Origin: Flavobacteriales bacterium | GTDB taxonomy: Bacteria; Bacteroidota; Bacteroidia; Flavobacteriales_D; Parvicellaceae | Assembly (NCBI GenBank): GCA_015488785.1 | Contig: WFNC01000509.1 | Span: 1-6,276, forward strand | DNA length: 6,276 bases | Direction: 5' to 3' | Shown: in pieces, positions 5,305 to 6,276 of the stretch | Numbering within the stretch: position 1 is the stretch's first letter | Layout: each line of letters begins with the position of its first letter | Notes under the pieces: model-generated | The model's input: only the letters and a program-made list of their open reading frames with translations | Told to the model about the DNA's origin: nothing | Databases searched by the model: none | Program-made: the position numbers and the translations under genes

Positions 5305-6276
5305 CTATCGAAGTAAATTGATGTGCCCAAACTTTTCGTAATTATTGAGATCTCCTACGACTTTATATTGTAGCCTCCATACGTAAGTATCACTTGGTAT
5401 AAGTTTTCCAAAACTAGTTCCATCCCATTGTTCTCCTAATGTTGTTGAGTTAAAAATAACAGCTCCATTTCGACCAAAAATAGTAAAAGAATATCCTTCT
5501 TCTGAAATACTGGAAACCACAGGGGCAAAAAAGTCATTAATATTATCGTTATTGGGGGAAAAAGAATTAGGAATATAGACGCTTGAACTACTCAGTATTT
5601 GAACGAAATGAATTGTCGTATCTGAACAAAAGTCATTGGTTGCGATTAATTGAACAGGATAACTTCCTTCGGCGTTGTATGCTGTTTCTTCGTCTTCATT
5701 GTTTGAAATTGTTCCATTTCCTAAGTTCCACTCATATTGATTACTATTGATCGAATAATTGGTAAATGAAATCAATAAAGGTGCATAACCGACCGAATCA
5801 TTCATTTCGAAATCGGCATAAACACTTTGATCAATTAACGCTAAATGTGCGGTATCTTCTCCACATTGATTATAGGCTATCACATAAATATCATTGGCTA
5901 TATTAGTACGCATAAAATCTTCTGAAGCTCCGTTACTCCACAAGTAAGAATCGCCTCCGTGGGCATTGAAAATACTAAATTCGCTTTCGCAAATATTGGG
6001 ATCTCCGACTATTGATGCGATGGGCGAAACTCCTAAATCTGTGACTGTAAAAAATGTGGTATCGGTTCCACAACTATTATTGGCAACAAGGTATCCATTG
6101 CCAACTAAACTATTAAATGTTGAAATGGTTGTTCCGTCATTCCAGACATAAGAATCTCCACCTGATGCAGTAAGCGTTGTCGGAATATTATCACAAATCG
6201 TCAAATCACCAAGAATTGAAGCTACTGGGGGTGTTCCACTAATTGAAATTGTCATAAAAGCGGTATCGACTCCACA
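5305..6276 (-). CDS. T9SS type B sorting domain protein with Ig-like repeats and PKD domain (5' end missing)
   Basis: The frame runs open through the right edge, so the visible 323 residues are the C-terminal part of a larger protein. The Met codon at 6253-6255 is internal: CGVDTAF before it matches the CGTDT and CGEDT that end the later repeats. Counting from the edge, two Ig-like units of about 68-70 aa span roughly 15-83 and 84-150. They share the pattern ASI(L/V)GD..IC ... GGDSY(V/L)W(N/S)(D/N)G ... CG.DT, with likely disulfide pairs C28-C69 and C96-C138; C1 belongs to a preceding unit. A PKD-like domain follows at about 151-227 (YEWNLGNG, then EGSYPVQLIATN). The type B sorting domain runs from about 233 to 323: YIPNSFSPNNDNINDFF, FTIFGRNGAVIF, WDG, YVWRLQY and FGHINLLR. 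The protein should be exported by T9SS to the surface or outside, with an adhesin-like role likely. No catalytic domain is visible in this part. Confidence 0.9.
   Translation of the reverse strand, partial: CGVDTAFMTISISGTPPVASILGDLTICDNIPTTLTASGGDSYVWNDGTTISTFNSLVGNGYLVANNSCGTDTTFFTVTDLGVSPIASIVGDPNICESEFSIFNAHGGDSYLWSNGASEDFMRTNIANDIYVIAYNQCGEDTAHLALIDQSVYADFEMNDSVGYAPLLISFTNYSINSNQYEWNLGNGTISNNEDEETAYNAEGSYPVQLIATNDFCSDTTIHFVQILSSSSVYIPNSFSPNNDNINDFFAPVVSSISEEGYSFTIFGRNGAVIFNSTTLGEQWDGTSFGKLIPSDTYVWRLQYKVVGDLNNYEKFGHINLLR

Noticed and set aside
5966..6151. A 61-codon + strand frame opposite the Ig-like repeats
   Set aside because: It is antisense to conserved repeat units whose pattern explains the sequence fully.
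5648..6276. Tandem units read as a DNA-level repeat array or CRISPR
   Set aside because: The units are protein domains of about 68 residues that have diverged in DNA. There are no short identical repeats with unique spacers, and no CRISPR-like pattern occurs anywhere in the window.

Overview
The window suggests a Bacteroidota chromosome, most likely Flavobacteriia or a close relative. It is strongly AT-rich, start codons follow A/T-rich stretches rather than Shine-Dalgarno motifs, and two genes end in the type B (gliding-motility-associated) C-terminal sorting domain used by the type IX secretion system (T9SS), which is confined to this phylum.

Layout. Positions 2-97 carry the probable tail of a + strand gene that enters from the left. 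An AT-rich gap of about 320 bp follows, then a + strand gene (416-1267) for a DUF4349-family lipoprotein that also has a C-terminal membrane segment. On the - strand are two large surface or secreted proteins. One (1503-4835, 1110 aa) has a signal peptide, an N-terminal extracellular domain, six fibronectin-III-like modules arranged as three two-module pairs, and a type B sorting domain. The other (5305 to the right edge, N-terminus missing) has tandem Ig-like units with paired cysteines, a PKD domain and a canonical type B sorting domain. Between them is a 469-bp gap with a structured element of about 92 nt resembling the Flavo-1 RNA family, a hairpin followed by a T-run, and a pair of TTGTACAT repeats.

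The most interesting object is a 224-bp non-coding element at 1280-1503. It has perfect 15-bp terminal inverted repeats (GGGTTCACTGAAAAA) and is flanked by 6-bp direct repeats (TACTTA), so it has the form of a MITE. It sits between the convergent 3' ends of the DUF4349 gene and the 1110-aa gene. Removing it together with one TACTTA copy gives an empty site in which the two stop codons lie only 5 bp apart. The insertion fell inside the stop codon of the - strand gene: the target duplication supplies TA and the element's terminal base supplies G, changing TAA to TAG and leaving the protein unchanged.

Working together: the two - strand proteins should be exported by Sec, then carried across the outer membrane by T9SS and anchored or released at the surface as adhesin-like proteins. 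The DUF4349 protein should stay in the cell envelope. Nothing in the sequence ties its function to the T9SS substrates beyond adjacency.
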